Of a DNA stretch of 64,000 bases, positions 57,112-64,000 are shown piece after piece. The stretch covers positions 1-64,000 of the forward strand of contig WRII01000004.1 in NCBI GenBank assembly GCA_009782825.1. Reading direction: 5' to 3'. This DNA comes from Peptococcaceae bacterium. Lineage in GTDB: Bacteria; Bacillota; Desulfitobacteriia; Desulfitobacteriales; Syntrophobotulaceae. The position numbers and the translations under genes were made by a program. How positions within the stretch are numbered: position 1 is the stretch's first letter; the number at the start of each line of letters is the position of its first letter. The notes under the pieces were generated by a model. That model was given only the letters and a program-made list of their open reading frames with translations. It searched no databases and was not told where the DNA came from.

Positions 57112-58264
57112 ATGACAAAAGAAGATTTGAATGAGGACGAACTTTTTGAGGCCCGAAACCAATTATATGAAGCGGTCAACGAAGGTGATGCTGCGAAAGC
57201 GCGCGGTGGCGACGCAGGCGCCACAATTGCTGCACGAAGGCTGGTTAGGCGGGGCCGGCTCGACGTTCTTGCACTTGGCAGCAGGAAAAGGGAAGACTTC
57301 AATCTGCGCGGTACTGGTTGAGATGGGTATGGACGTGGACGTGCCAGATCCAGACAATTATGGAACACCGCTCGAATCCGCCGCTGGGGGCCACCTTGAT
57401 ACTGTAAAGTGGCTGCTCAAACATGGCGCATGTCCGAACGGATGGCCAACATCAATCGCTACCCCTTTGATCTCGGCTGCAGTTGACGGATCTGTTGACA
57501 TCGCACGCGCACTCGTTGATGCCGGCGCCGAAGTGAACCGTGAGCATTTGCGCATGCCACAGACAGCGCTTGACTTTGCAGAGGCATATAAGGTTAAGGG
57601 ATCAGGCCAAGACACTGTCGCCGATTTTCTTCGCGAGAGAGGCGGGATACAACCATATGTTGACCCGCACGACTGGAGCAAGGTTCCCGGAGGCGCTTAT
57701 ATTCAGCATATCGAGCAACAGATCGGGTCAATCAATCCGATTCGCATCAAGAGTCAAGCCACCGAGGACTGCTCGTTCACGGTTCGGAAATGCGCCATCT
57801 CACCGATCTGCCATGGCAGAAAACGTTGGTCGAATGAGGAATATAAGTTGATATTGACCGCTGGACTCAGTGATTCAATTGGCGCCGAGCTGGCAATGTG
57901 CCTGCCATGGGGATGGCCGCTTAACACCGATAGTCTGAAAATGCCGCAGTTCAACTGGCCAGTGACTCTGCTTACACGTCTTGCCAACGCGGCAAAGGAT
58001 GATGGGTTGAAACTCGAACACGGCTTCATTATTGATATTATGCACACAGCCCTAAAAGAGGTTGAGGAAGTCGCATCTGTCCCGCAATGGGTGTTTGTGT
58101 ACCACGAGTCGTTGAACATCAAACGCGACTCCACTGTGCCTGACACACTGCTGTTGACACCTATTGTCAGAAAGAGTCCGATTCCGGTATCTGCTGGCCT
58201 GTCTACTGCCGACAAAAAGAAGAGCGCGAAATGGAAGGCCCTGGCTGTGCCTCTTGATAAATAG
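57112..58264 (+). pseudogene. ankyrin-repeat/suppressor-of-fused (SUFU) immunity-type protein, frameshifted
   Basis: Translation from ATG 57112 (GGAGGA upstream) gives TKEDLNEDELFEARNQLYEA, which then loses its frame near the GCGCGC stretch at about 57190-57205. The next frame continues with three or four ankyrin repeats (STFLHLAAGKG, GTPLESAAGGHLDTVKWLL, TPLISAAVDGSVDIARAL) and a C-terminal SUFU domain (YKLILTAGLSDSIGAELAMC, LPWGWPLN, PVTLLTRLANAAKDDGLKL). SUFU and ankyrin proteins are frequent immunity partners of polymorphic toxins. One base indel separates it from an intact gene, so sequencing error is possible. Confidence 0.78.
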
Positions 58265-58309
58265 CACAAATTATAGATTTGGGATAAAACTTTTTCCAGG
58301 AGAAAGAAG

Positions 58310-58477
58310 GTGAGCCGGAAGGTCTCCACGAATAATTCCATGAAGTTTGTTCCAATAAGCGCGGGTGGTAAATCCCTGTCCGTCGGGCCGTACCAGTTGC
58401 CGCTGTCAGTGCCGGTGAAAGGCGGGGGTAAGGGCGTGTGTCTGCATATTGACCCGATGACGTATGATCACGGGTGA
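58310..58477 (+). CDS. 55-residue hypothetical protein (possible fragment)
   Basis: A GTG start with CCAGGAG upstream encodes a short Gly/Pro/Val-rich protein (SLSVGPYQLPLSVPVKGGGK). It lies between the SUFU gene and the next gene. It resembles the kind of short fragment left by toxin/immunity shuffling; no family recognised. Confidence 0.4.
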   Translation: MSRKVSTNNSMKFVPISAGGKSLSVGPYQLPLSVPVKGGGKGVCLHIDPMTYDHG

Positions 58478-58498
58478 GACGCAAAAAGGAGTTTGGTG

Positions 58499-59845
58499 AT
58501 GGATGAATTGAAGACTATCAAACCCATTTGTTTGACTATTGAAAAGGGGTACAGGATACCTCATGATATAGAGAAGGTCGCGCAAAGTATTTACACATTT
58601 TGTTTAAATAGTTCCAATTCTGCCGAGTGCGAGAGATTGATTTCACTGTTTCTAAAAAGCGTCAAACAATCAAGATTTGAAGACATATTTGAGAGGACAG
58701 CAGCCTACCTATTTAAGCTGGCTAACTCAGAGAAGTTATTGTATGAGGAGTTCTTTAAAGCCATTCATTTGTATGACTCCCTTAAGCGATTTTCTTATCT
58801 CGGGCTGACTGATGAGACTTGCTGTATGGATAGGGCCGAGGAGTGTATTAGGAGACTTTTTTCCAAATACCCAAAATGGGCAGGGGACCGAGTGAAGGAG
58901 CTGCGCAAAAAGACTAAAGCGGATACAACGGAGTGCAAAAAGGCTCTTGCGGAGTGCAACAACGATGTGGATCAAGCCTTAGCTTATATGCGCAAAAAGG
59001 GATTGGCTGGAGTGTCGCGAACGGTCAAAGGGCTACAGGGGTTAATAGAAGCAAGATCAGACTTACCAGAGCTTGGGTGGATTTCTGTCGACTCTCGTGT
59101 TGATAATACTTTAGTGCAGCTGAAAACACTCAGAAGTCAGGAGTTTCATGTTTTAGACTCTAACGCTGACGAGATCTGGGATTTAACTCCTTTTATGAAG
59201 ATCTCTATGTTCTTATCTGTTCTTGAGAAGTGCGAAGAAAAAACTACAAAACCCAGCCTGGAAGACTATACCCAAGCAATCGCCTTGGAAATAGAAGCAA
59301 GGCTAAACGAGATTGATACCTTAGCCCAAGAAATAGTAAACGCGGCAAAACCATCATTTCTTGATCTTTTCTCAAACGGGGAGCGCTATTATTACTGCAC
59401 CTTGACGACCTCGGGTGAAGCGCATCCTCCAACGATTTCTGCATGGTCCTGGGAGGCCTTAGACAGAGAGGCGCAACGCCAGAATCTGTCACAGGATGAT
59501 AAAGAGTGCCTAAAGTGGTCTTATAGCGAGTCCCCATACTTTTGCCATGGTGAAGACACATTTAACACTGTCCGTAGGATCTTCTATGAGCGTCCTTCTA
59601 TAGATGACCTTACCGATGCCGACTGGGTAAATGAATATGACATAAGGCTAAAAGCTATGGAGTTGGCCATGAAAAAGCTTGATGGAGACAAAATTTTCGA
59701 ACTCAATCAACCAAGGAATCAGGTTGTTATCAATGCAGAAGTCATGCCCCCTGATGGAACAAATACAGCACGAGCAAAGAGATTGAATAACTCAAAATCT
59801 AAAGCGATGAAGATGTGGCTTCGTGAAGCAGCGGAGCCGGATTAA
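58499..59845 (+). CDS. hypothetical protein with an EF-Ts N-terminal (UBA-like) module
   Basis: This 448-residue soluble protein contains, at about residues 130-177, RVKELRKKTKADTTECKKAL followed by a NNDVDQALAYMRKKGLA stretch. This closely resembles the N-terminal UBA-like domain of translation elongation factor Ts, which contacts EF-Tu. The rest (helical N-terminal part, mixed C-terminal part with SGEAHPPTISAWSWEALD and a charged tail) is not recognised. AAAGGA lies eight bases before the ATG. It sits in a zone of immunity-type genes; a link to EF-Tu or translation is an inference. Confidence 0.8.
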   Translation: MDELKTIKPICLTIEKGYRIPHDIEKVAQSIYTFCLNSSNSAECERLISLFLKSVKQSRFEDIFERTAAYLFKLANSEKLLYEEFFKAIHLYDSLKRFSYLGLTDETCCMDRAEECIRRLFSKYPKWAGDRVKELRKKTKADTTECKKALAECNNDVDQALAYMRKKGLAGVSRTVKGLQGLIEARSDLPELGWISVDSRVDNTLVQLKTLRSQEFHVLDSNADEIWDLTPFMKISMFLSVLEKCEEKTTKPSLEDYTQAIALEIEARLNEIDTLAQEIVNAAKPSFLDLFSNGERYYYCTLTTSGEAHPPTISAWSWEALDREAQRQNLSQDDKECLKWSYSESPYFCHGEDTFNTVRRIFYERPSIDDLTDADWVNEYDIRLKAMELAMKKLDGDKIFELNQPRNQVVINAEVMPPDGTNTARAKRLNNSKSKAMKMWLREAAEPD

Positions 59846-59906
59846 AAGAGCCGCCCCAGCGGCGAATCCCTACGCATATTTCAAACCCGCGTTCCATTGG
59901 CCCTGT

Positions 59907-60308
59907 CTATGTGCGCCTTTTAATCAGACCGAATCCTATACCTGCCACAAGGATGATCACCCCAGCAATAAGTAACACTTTCGCAGCAGAATTCAAGAAA
60001 TTGCTGGCGCCCCAAATCTCCTCAGGACTATTGGGATTATAATATATTTCAATTTCTCTTCCTTTATCCGTATTGAAAGGCAGTCCCTCAACCAAACCTC
60101 TCTCATAGGCTGTGCCATCCACTTCATATGAAACCGTCACCCCACTGATGAAGCTATATTTGACCCTTGCTGCCACAAAAGGTTCCTCGGTGATGACCGC
60201 TATGGTTTTGACCCCCTTTGGGTGATTAAATGAAGGATCTGTATAAAACATAGCAACCACTGATATTATGATGATTGTCATTCCCAACAGCGCTACACTT
60301 TTATTCAT
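59907..60308 (-). CDS. DUF3592 membrane protein
   Basis: This 133-residue protein has an N-terminal membrane helix, a beta-rich extracellular segment (VSYEVDGTAYERG, EIEIYYNPNSPEEIWG) and a C-terminal helix (VLLIAGVIILVAGIGFGLI), the DUF3592 arrangement. The function is unknown; members appear near toxin/immunity genes. Confidence 0.82.
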   Translation of the reverse strand: MNKSVALLGMTIIIISVVAMFYTDPSFNHPKGVKTIAVITEEPFVAARVKYSFISGVTVSYEVDGTAYERGLVEGLPFNTDKGREIEIYYNPNSPEEIWGASNFLNSAAKVLLIAGVIILVAGIGFGLIKRRT

Positions 60309-60339
60309 AATCGCCCCTTCATGATTATGACCATCCTCT

Positions 60340-60408
60340 TTACAGCCCCAGCAGTTTCCGCAGCGCAGGCTCCGGCCAGTGATTGCTTGGGAAAATTTCT
60401 ATGTATGT
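60340..60408 (-). pseudogene. 3' fragment of an unidentified gene
   Basis: Read on the minus strand in the frame ending at 60340, the last codons give EIFPSNHWPEPALRKLLGL and stop, a Trp/Pro-rich end that looks like a real protein C-terminus. No start is present: it follows the antitoxin stop directly, so only the end of an older gene remains. Confidence 0.35.
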
Positions 60409-60749
60409 ATTACATATTCGCGTGTCCCATCAGCAGATTCTAAATAAGCCTGTTTTTTAATTGCATCATACCGCGCCGTCGGATATCCATTCCGCTGATT
60501 TTTAGCGATCTCACTTTGAACGGCAGCCTGAAAAGCATTTGTGATGTCTGCCGAAAAATGACCTGCCCCAAAACCTGTCCTTTTCTCGCTGATGGGAAAA
60601 GGAATAGCGGACTCATCAACAGCTTTGCGTAGAAATACGTTAAGCGCTGTGCTCATATTCATTCCCAGTCGGTCAAACAGACTTTCTGCACGTTCTTTTA
60701 GATCTTTGTCAACACGGATTGTAATCCGCATGTCGTTTTGTACTCTCAT
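60399..60749 (-). CDS. RelB/DinJ-type antitoxin (orphan)
   Basis: This 116-residue protein starts with a ribbon-helix-helix segment (MRITIRVDKDLKERAESLF, GMNMSTALNVFLRKAV) and has a C-terminal region expected to bind a toxin. No toxin gene follows; only a 22-codon fragment and then DUF3592. GAGAGGAG precedes the ATG at 60749. Confidence 0.87.
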   Translation of the reverse strand: MRVQNDMRITIRVDKDLKERAESLFDRLGMNMSTALNVFLRKAVDESAIPFPISEKRTGFGAGHFSADITNAFQAAVQSEIAKNQRNGYPTARYDAIKKQAYLESADGTREYVIHT

Positions 60750-61117
60750 AACTGTGGCTCCTCTCATGGCTTTATGACTTATTATATGTCATACGCGACA
60801 AAATATCAACCAAAACACATCTTATGTATGCTTTTTGGTGCCAAGACCCAAGACTGACAAGCGACAAAAGGGTAGAGTTTTCCAAAACCCGTCTTTTTCT
60901 CGCCATTTTTGTCCTTTGTGTAGTTGGCTTGCCGATGCGTTGAATTTAAAAACACGGAAAGCCCTCGTCTGTTGACAGGAAGCGTGCACAACGAATGATC
61001 CTTGGTGCTCTGAATCACCTTGCCTTGTTACGGCGATTGTTATTATACTATGAGACAACGGCATAATAGTTGACATTTGCGGATGTTTTGTGTACACTAT
61101 CAGCAGAGGTGATTGTT
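60750..61117. other. divergent spacer between two antitoxin genes
   Basis: The right end holds the promoter of the second antitoxin; I see no gene in the rest. Confidence 0.55.
61070..61098 (+). promoter_or_regulatory. promoter with palindrome for the antitoxin operon
   Basis: TTGACA (61070-61075), 17-bp spacer, TACACT (61093-61098). The palindrome GTGTACAC (61090-61097) overlaps the -10 box and is a candidate operator for autoregulation by the ribbon-helix-helix antitoxin. Confidence 0.7.
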
Positions 61118-61438
61118 ATGTCTAATACACGTTCAAGTGGCATGCACATCCGGGTTAATCCCGAAATTAAAGCAAAGGTTGAGCCAATTCTTTCCGCAAT
61201 CGGTTTATCTTTTAGCGATGTTTTCAATCTCACACTCAATCAAATTTACCTTAAACGCAGAATTCCCTTTGAGTTGTCCTCCATACAGCTAACCGAAAAC
61301 GGCTATACCACGGACTTCGAAGCGGAACTTCTCTCAACATCAAAGAAATCCCATGCCGCTGTTGCGAATGGAGCTAGAACCTATAAAAGCGCGGCTGACC
61401 TCCGTGCAGCATTAGACTCGGAGGAAGATGATGAGTGA
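61118..61438 (+). CDS. RelB/DinJ-type antitoxin
   Basis: This 106-residue protein begins with a ribbon-helix-helix domain (GMHIRVNPEIKAKVEPIL, LSFSDVFNLTLNQIYL). AGAGGTGA precedes the ATG. The downstream overlapping toxin start (61431) is preserved, but the toxin is truncated, so the antitoxin is probably a relic or acts on a toxin elsewhere. Confidence 0.9.
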   Translation: MSNTRSSGMHIRVNPEIKAKVEPILSAIGLSFSDVFNLTLNQIYLKRRIPFELSSIQLTENGYTTDFEAELLSTSKKSHAAVANGARTYKSAADLRAALDSEEDDE

Positions 61439-61538
61439 GGATTATGTGTACTCCGTTTTTCCGTCCACCAAATACAAAAGGACACGCAAACTCGCAAAAA
61501 AACCAGGAGATATCTTCACCCTCACTCCCGCGGCTTAA
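61431..61538 (+). pseudogene. N-terminal fragment of a YafQ/RelE-type toxin
   Basis: Starting at the overlapping ATG 61431, the product begins MSEDYVYSVFPSTKYKRTRK, the typical first strand and helix of YafQ-like mRNA interferases, then breaks off after about 27 residues. The rest reads into the antisense of the transpeptidase gene and stops at 61538. Catalytic residues of the family, normally in the C-terminal half, are missing. Confidence 0.7.
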
Positions 61539-63507
61539 ACGTCACCTCCACCTGATCCCCCACATTAACAATTGTCCCCGGCGCCGGCGACTGTTCCGCC
61601 GCCAAGCCGCTCCCTTTAAAGGAAAATCCCAGCCCGCGCCGGGCCAATTCCTGCCCCGCCTGCCGGATTGTCAATCCCTTGAGATTAGGAACACACGCTT
61701 CCCCACTGACCAAAGGCCGTGCCGGCTGAACCTCCACCGCAGGAGGAACATTCCCCTCCCCCGCCACACCCACATCATTAATCGTGCCGGGCGTCTCCTT
61801 GGCCACCGGAATCCCCATGGACTGCAGAGCCCCTTCCAAAATATGTTGAGCCGCCGGCGCCGCCACTTGCCCCCCCTGAACCCTATCGCCCTGAGGCGTG
61901 TCAACCACCACCAGCAGAGCCATCTTCGGATCCTGGGCCGGCGCATAAGCCCCAAAAGACACAATGTACTTATCCTGATAATACTCTTTCGTCTCAGGAT
62001 TAAGTTTCTGAGCCGTTCCCGTTTTGCCCGCCACCCTAATCCCCTCAATTTTAGCGCGGCTTCCCGTCCCCTGATTCACCACCCCCTCCAAAATCGTATT
62101 CATAATCCCGCAGGTTTCCTCAGAGAGAATTTTCCGCCGAACCTGAGGTTCGTTCTTGCGCACCACATTATTTTTTTCATCAAAAACCGTATCCACAATA
62201 TACGGCTTATAAATCGTACCCCCATTAGCCACAGCACAGATTGCCGTCAGCATCTGCATTGGCGTCGCCAAATTCGCCTGTCCAAAAGACATGGTGGCCA
62301 TTTCAATCTCACGCACCTTGCCTTTCTCCATAAGCTGACCCCTCTCCTCCCCAGGCAGATCCACTCCCGTTTCCCTGCCAAACCCAAAAGAATCCAAATA
62401 CAAGAAAAACTTCTCCTTCCCCAAGCGCTGCCCCACCTGAGCCAAAACAACATTGGAAGAGGCTTGCATCCCCTGAGCAAAGGTAATCGATGTTCCCTCA
62501 GAACTCATATTGGAATCCCAGTTAGTAATCGTCATAGGCCCCACATTCAAGTATCCTGGATCATGAAACAACTCCCCTTGGGTAAACACCGCCTCCTCTA
62601 TCGCCGCACTTCCCGTAAAAATCTTAAAAACCGACCCCGGCTCATAAACCATACTTACAGCCAGATTCTTTCTCTGTTCCGGATCCGTTTTTCCATAGGC
62701 ATTAGGATCAAAGTTGGGATAGGACCCACTTCCCAGAATTTTTCCCGTCATCGGATCCATAGCCAGAATACAAACCCGCTGCGGGCGATACTCATTGACC
62801 AGCTTGGTCATTTCTTGCTCAATCAAAAATTGAATCGTCGAATCCAGCGTCAGCTGCAAAGACTTCACCCCGGATCCCTTGCCCAACAACTCATCATTGT
62901 AGCGATACTCAAGTCCCTCCGCGCCATTGCCATCCCTCTGCACAATGCCCAGGGTACCGGCAGCCAAAGTTTGCATAGGATACGTGCGCCGATAGGTTGG
63001 GCGGCCCCCAACCCCTTCAATCTTCAATCCCAACACCTGCTGCGCCAGCGTCATCTCCACATTGGGAGCGATCAAGACGTATTGTGAATTCTTCTCCAGT
63101 TCCTCCTGCAAGTAAGCCTGATCCAGAGACAACATCTGTCCCAGGGTTTCCGCCACTTTGTCCAGCGTCCATTCCTGAGTATTCCGCGGCGACGCGAGAA
63201 AATCCCGAACAATGTCCGGATCGAGAAAAATTTCCCGTTCTTCAACGCTGTACGCCAAAGAATGTCCCTGAGCATCAACAATACTGCCACGGTACGGTGT
63301 CCCCACATCCCAGGCCACCAACGCCAGCCGGGAGGACGCCTTCGCCTCAATCTCCGCAGCATTGATCAATTGAACGTACGCCAACCGGCCCACAATAACA
63401 CAGAACAAAAGAGCCAAGGCCGTATAAACAACAACATCCCGGCGGAAATACGTGTCCTTATTTTTTTTATCTGATCTTTGCCTTTGGGCCATCGGCTTTT
63501 TAGACAC
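61522..63507 (-). CDS. class B penicillin-binding protein with PASTA domain (SpoVD/PBP2 type)
   Basis: This 661-residue transpeptidase has one N-terminal membrane helix (VVYTALALLFCVIVGRLAYV), a dimerisation domain, the active-site motifs SVFK (in YEPGSVFKIFTG), SSN (in MQASSNVVLAQ) and KTG (in VAGKTGTAQKL), and one C-terminal PASTA domain (VPNLKGLTIRQAGQELARRG). It cross-links peptidoglycan; the PASTA tail and layout match SpoVD of spore formers, although FtsI/PBP2 is possible. It starts at GTG with AAGGAG upstream. It is not in a dcw cluster here. Confidence 0.93.
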   Translation of the reverse strand: MSKKPMAQRQRSDKKNKDTYFRRDVVVYTALALLFCVIVGRLAYVQLINAAEIEAKASSRLALVAWDVGTPYRGSIVDAQGHSLAYSVEEREIFLDPDIVRDFLASPRNTQEWTLDKVAETLGQMLSLDQAYLQEELEKNSQYVLIAPNVEMTLAQQVLGLKIEGVGGRPTYRRTYPMQTLAAGTLGIVQRDGNGAEGLEYRYNDELLGKGSGVKSLQLTLDSTIQFLIEQEMTKLVNEYRPQRVCILAMDPMTGKILGSGSYPNFDPNAYGKTDPEQRKNLAVSMVYEPGSVFKIFTGSAAIEEAVFTQGELFHDPGYLNVGPMTITNWDSNMSSEGTSITFAQGMQASSNVVLAQVGQRLGKEKFFLYLDSFGFGRETGVDLPGEERGQLMEKGKVREIEMATMSFGQANLATPMQMLTAICAVANGGTIYKPYIVDTVFDEKNNVVRKNEPQVRRKILSEETCGIMNTILEGVVNQGTGSRAKIEGIRVAGKTGTAQKLNPETKEYYQDKYIVSFGAYAPAQDPKMALLVVVDTPQGDRVQGGQVAAPAAQHILEGALQSMGIPVAKETPGTINDVGVAGEGNVPPAVEVQPARPLVSGEACVPNLKGLTIRQAGQELARRGLGFSFKGSGLAAEQSPAPGTIVNVGDQVEVTFKPRE

Positions 63508-63595
63508 TATAAGCTCCTTGATAGTTCACCGTGCTTCGTCCATATAGGCAGCGGCTTTAAATCATTCTCGTTTTTTACTATGTAATCCTTCAATT

Positions 63596-63629
63596 AAATA
63601 ATATGAACACATAAATAATATGAACACAG
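63596..63629. repeat. direct repeat AAATAATATGAACACA
   Basis: Two copies of a 17-18-bp unit lie in the spacer between the transpeptidase start and the rhomboid 3' end. Confidence 0.85.
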
Positions 63630-63775
63630 AAAAAGCTCACCGTCTTAACTATCGATAAAAATGACCGAGATTTACCTTGCTAAGACAAGTGAGCTTCATT
63701 CGATATTCTTCCCCTCCTCTGCAAGAGCATGCGATGAAATTATTGCCTGTCTCTTTTCTGAAAACCGGCGGAAAG

Positions 63776-64000
63776 TCAGGACACAGGGCGCTGAAAGAGC
63801 CGAAAAACACCACCGATTACCAATCCGGAAATCAACCCGCCAATATGTCCGGCATTGTCAATATAAGGCATAGTAAAACCAAAAATCAAATTGATAATCA
63901 CAAGCACCACCAAAGACGAAACAATACCGCTGCTGCGGAATCGCGGGTCCTTCCATGCATACGCCATCAGAGCCCCCACCAGTCCAAACACTGACCCCGA
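63776..64000 (-). CDS. rhomboid-family intramembrane serine protease (N-terminus beyond right edge)
   Basis: The frame is open to the window edge. The last 75 residues include the catalytic region SGSVFGLVGALMAYAW (serine in SGS at the very edge) and the conserved C-terminal MPYIDNAGHIGGLISGLVIG, whose His is the second catalytic residue. Rhomboids cleave membrane proteins within the bilayer. The start lies outside the window. Confidence 0.88.
   Translation of the reverse strand, partial: SGSVFGLVGALMAYAWKDPRFRSSGIVSSLVVLVIINLIFGFTMPYIDNAGHIGGLISGLVIGGVFRLFQRPVS

Noticed and set aside
61435-63087. Long plus-strand open frame opposite the transpeptidase
   Set aside because: It lies antisense to a gene with intact catalytic motifs, has no fitting ribosome binding site and its product is Arg/His/Pro-rich noise.

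Overview
The window looks like a chromosomal segment of a flagellated, low-oxygen-adapted Gram-positive bacterium of the Clostridia (Firmicutes), broadly Peptococcaceae-like. This is inferred from gene content: a FlgM-FlgN-FlgK-FlgL-FliW-CsrA cluster, YaaR, a T-box leader, a PASTA-bearing SpoVD/PBP2-type transpeptidase, a short SASP-like micro-gene, an aldo-keto reductase with two 4Fe-4S motifs, LarB, a CbiE-CbiT fusion, and AGGAGG-type ribosome binding sites throughout. I saw no tRNA, rRNA, CRISPR array or intact insertion sequence.

Layout. 0-3 kb: an M23 peptidase cut by the left edge, a small partner gene, and a lipoprotein gene broken by a frameshift. 3-9 kb: an AMP-forming acyl-CoA ligase and a sodium:solute symporter behind a long T-box leader with a consensus promoter, then mutL. 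9-22 kb: a motility and surface-glycan block: MAF/DUF115 protein, nucleotide-sugar epimerase/dehydratase, V4R protein and diguanylate cyclase on the plus strand; then flgM-flgN-flgK-flgL-DUF6470-fliW-csrA-(unknown)-neuC on the minus strand; then yaaR and cheR. 22-26 kb: hpt, a BlaI-type repressor, and a remarkable VWA/PotD hybrid gene. 26-32 kb: a NarL-type two-component system divergent from an ABC-2 exporter (one ATPase, two permeases), then superoxide dismutase. 32-40 kb: an antitoxin/PIN toxin pair, a SASP-like micro-gene, recG, a second ABC-2 exporter, a truncated ketosynthase-like gene and an Rpn-type nuclease. 40-47 kb: a zinc/manganese-type ABC importer with a promoter-proximal palindrome, an aldo-keto reductase, and a Ser/Thr kinase-RCC1 propeller gene split at a C9 tract. 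47-55 kb: clpX, tig, pyk, gap, cbiET, larB, all on the minus strand. 55-61.5 kb: an accessory zone of coiled-coil, DUF4303, ankyrin-SUFU and EF-Ts-like proteins, DUF3592 and orphan antitoxins, with gene fragments. 61.5-64 kb: a PASTA transpeptidase and a right-truncated rhomboid protease.

Two patterns recur. First, short direct tandem arrays (units of about 6-27 bp) occur both between genes and in frame inside genes (MutL, FliW, a histidine kinase, SOD, an Rpn nuclease, a coiled-coil protein), and even inside the T-box leader; I count about eighteen. Second, four genes are split by single frameshifts, two of them at homopolymers, and several genes survive only as fragments ending against intact convergent genes. 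Together these suggest frequent replication slippage and deletion in this lineage, although sequencing or assembly error could explain part of the frameshift set.
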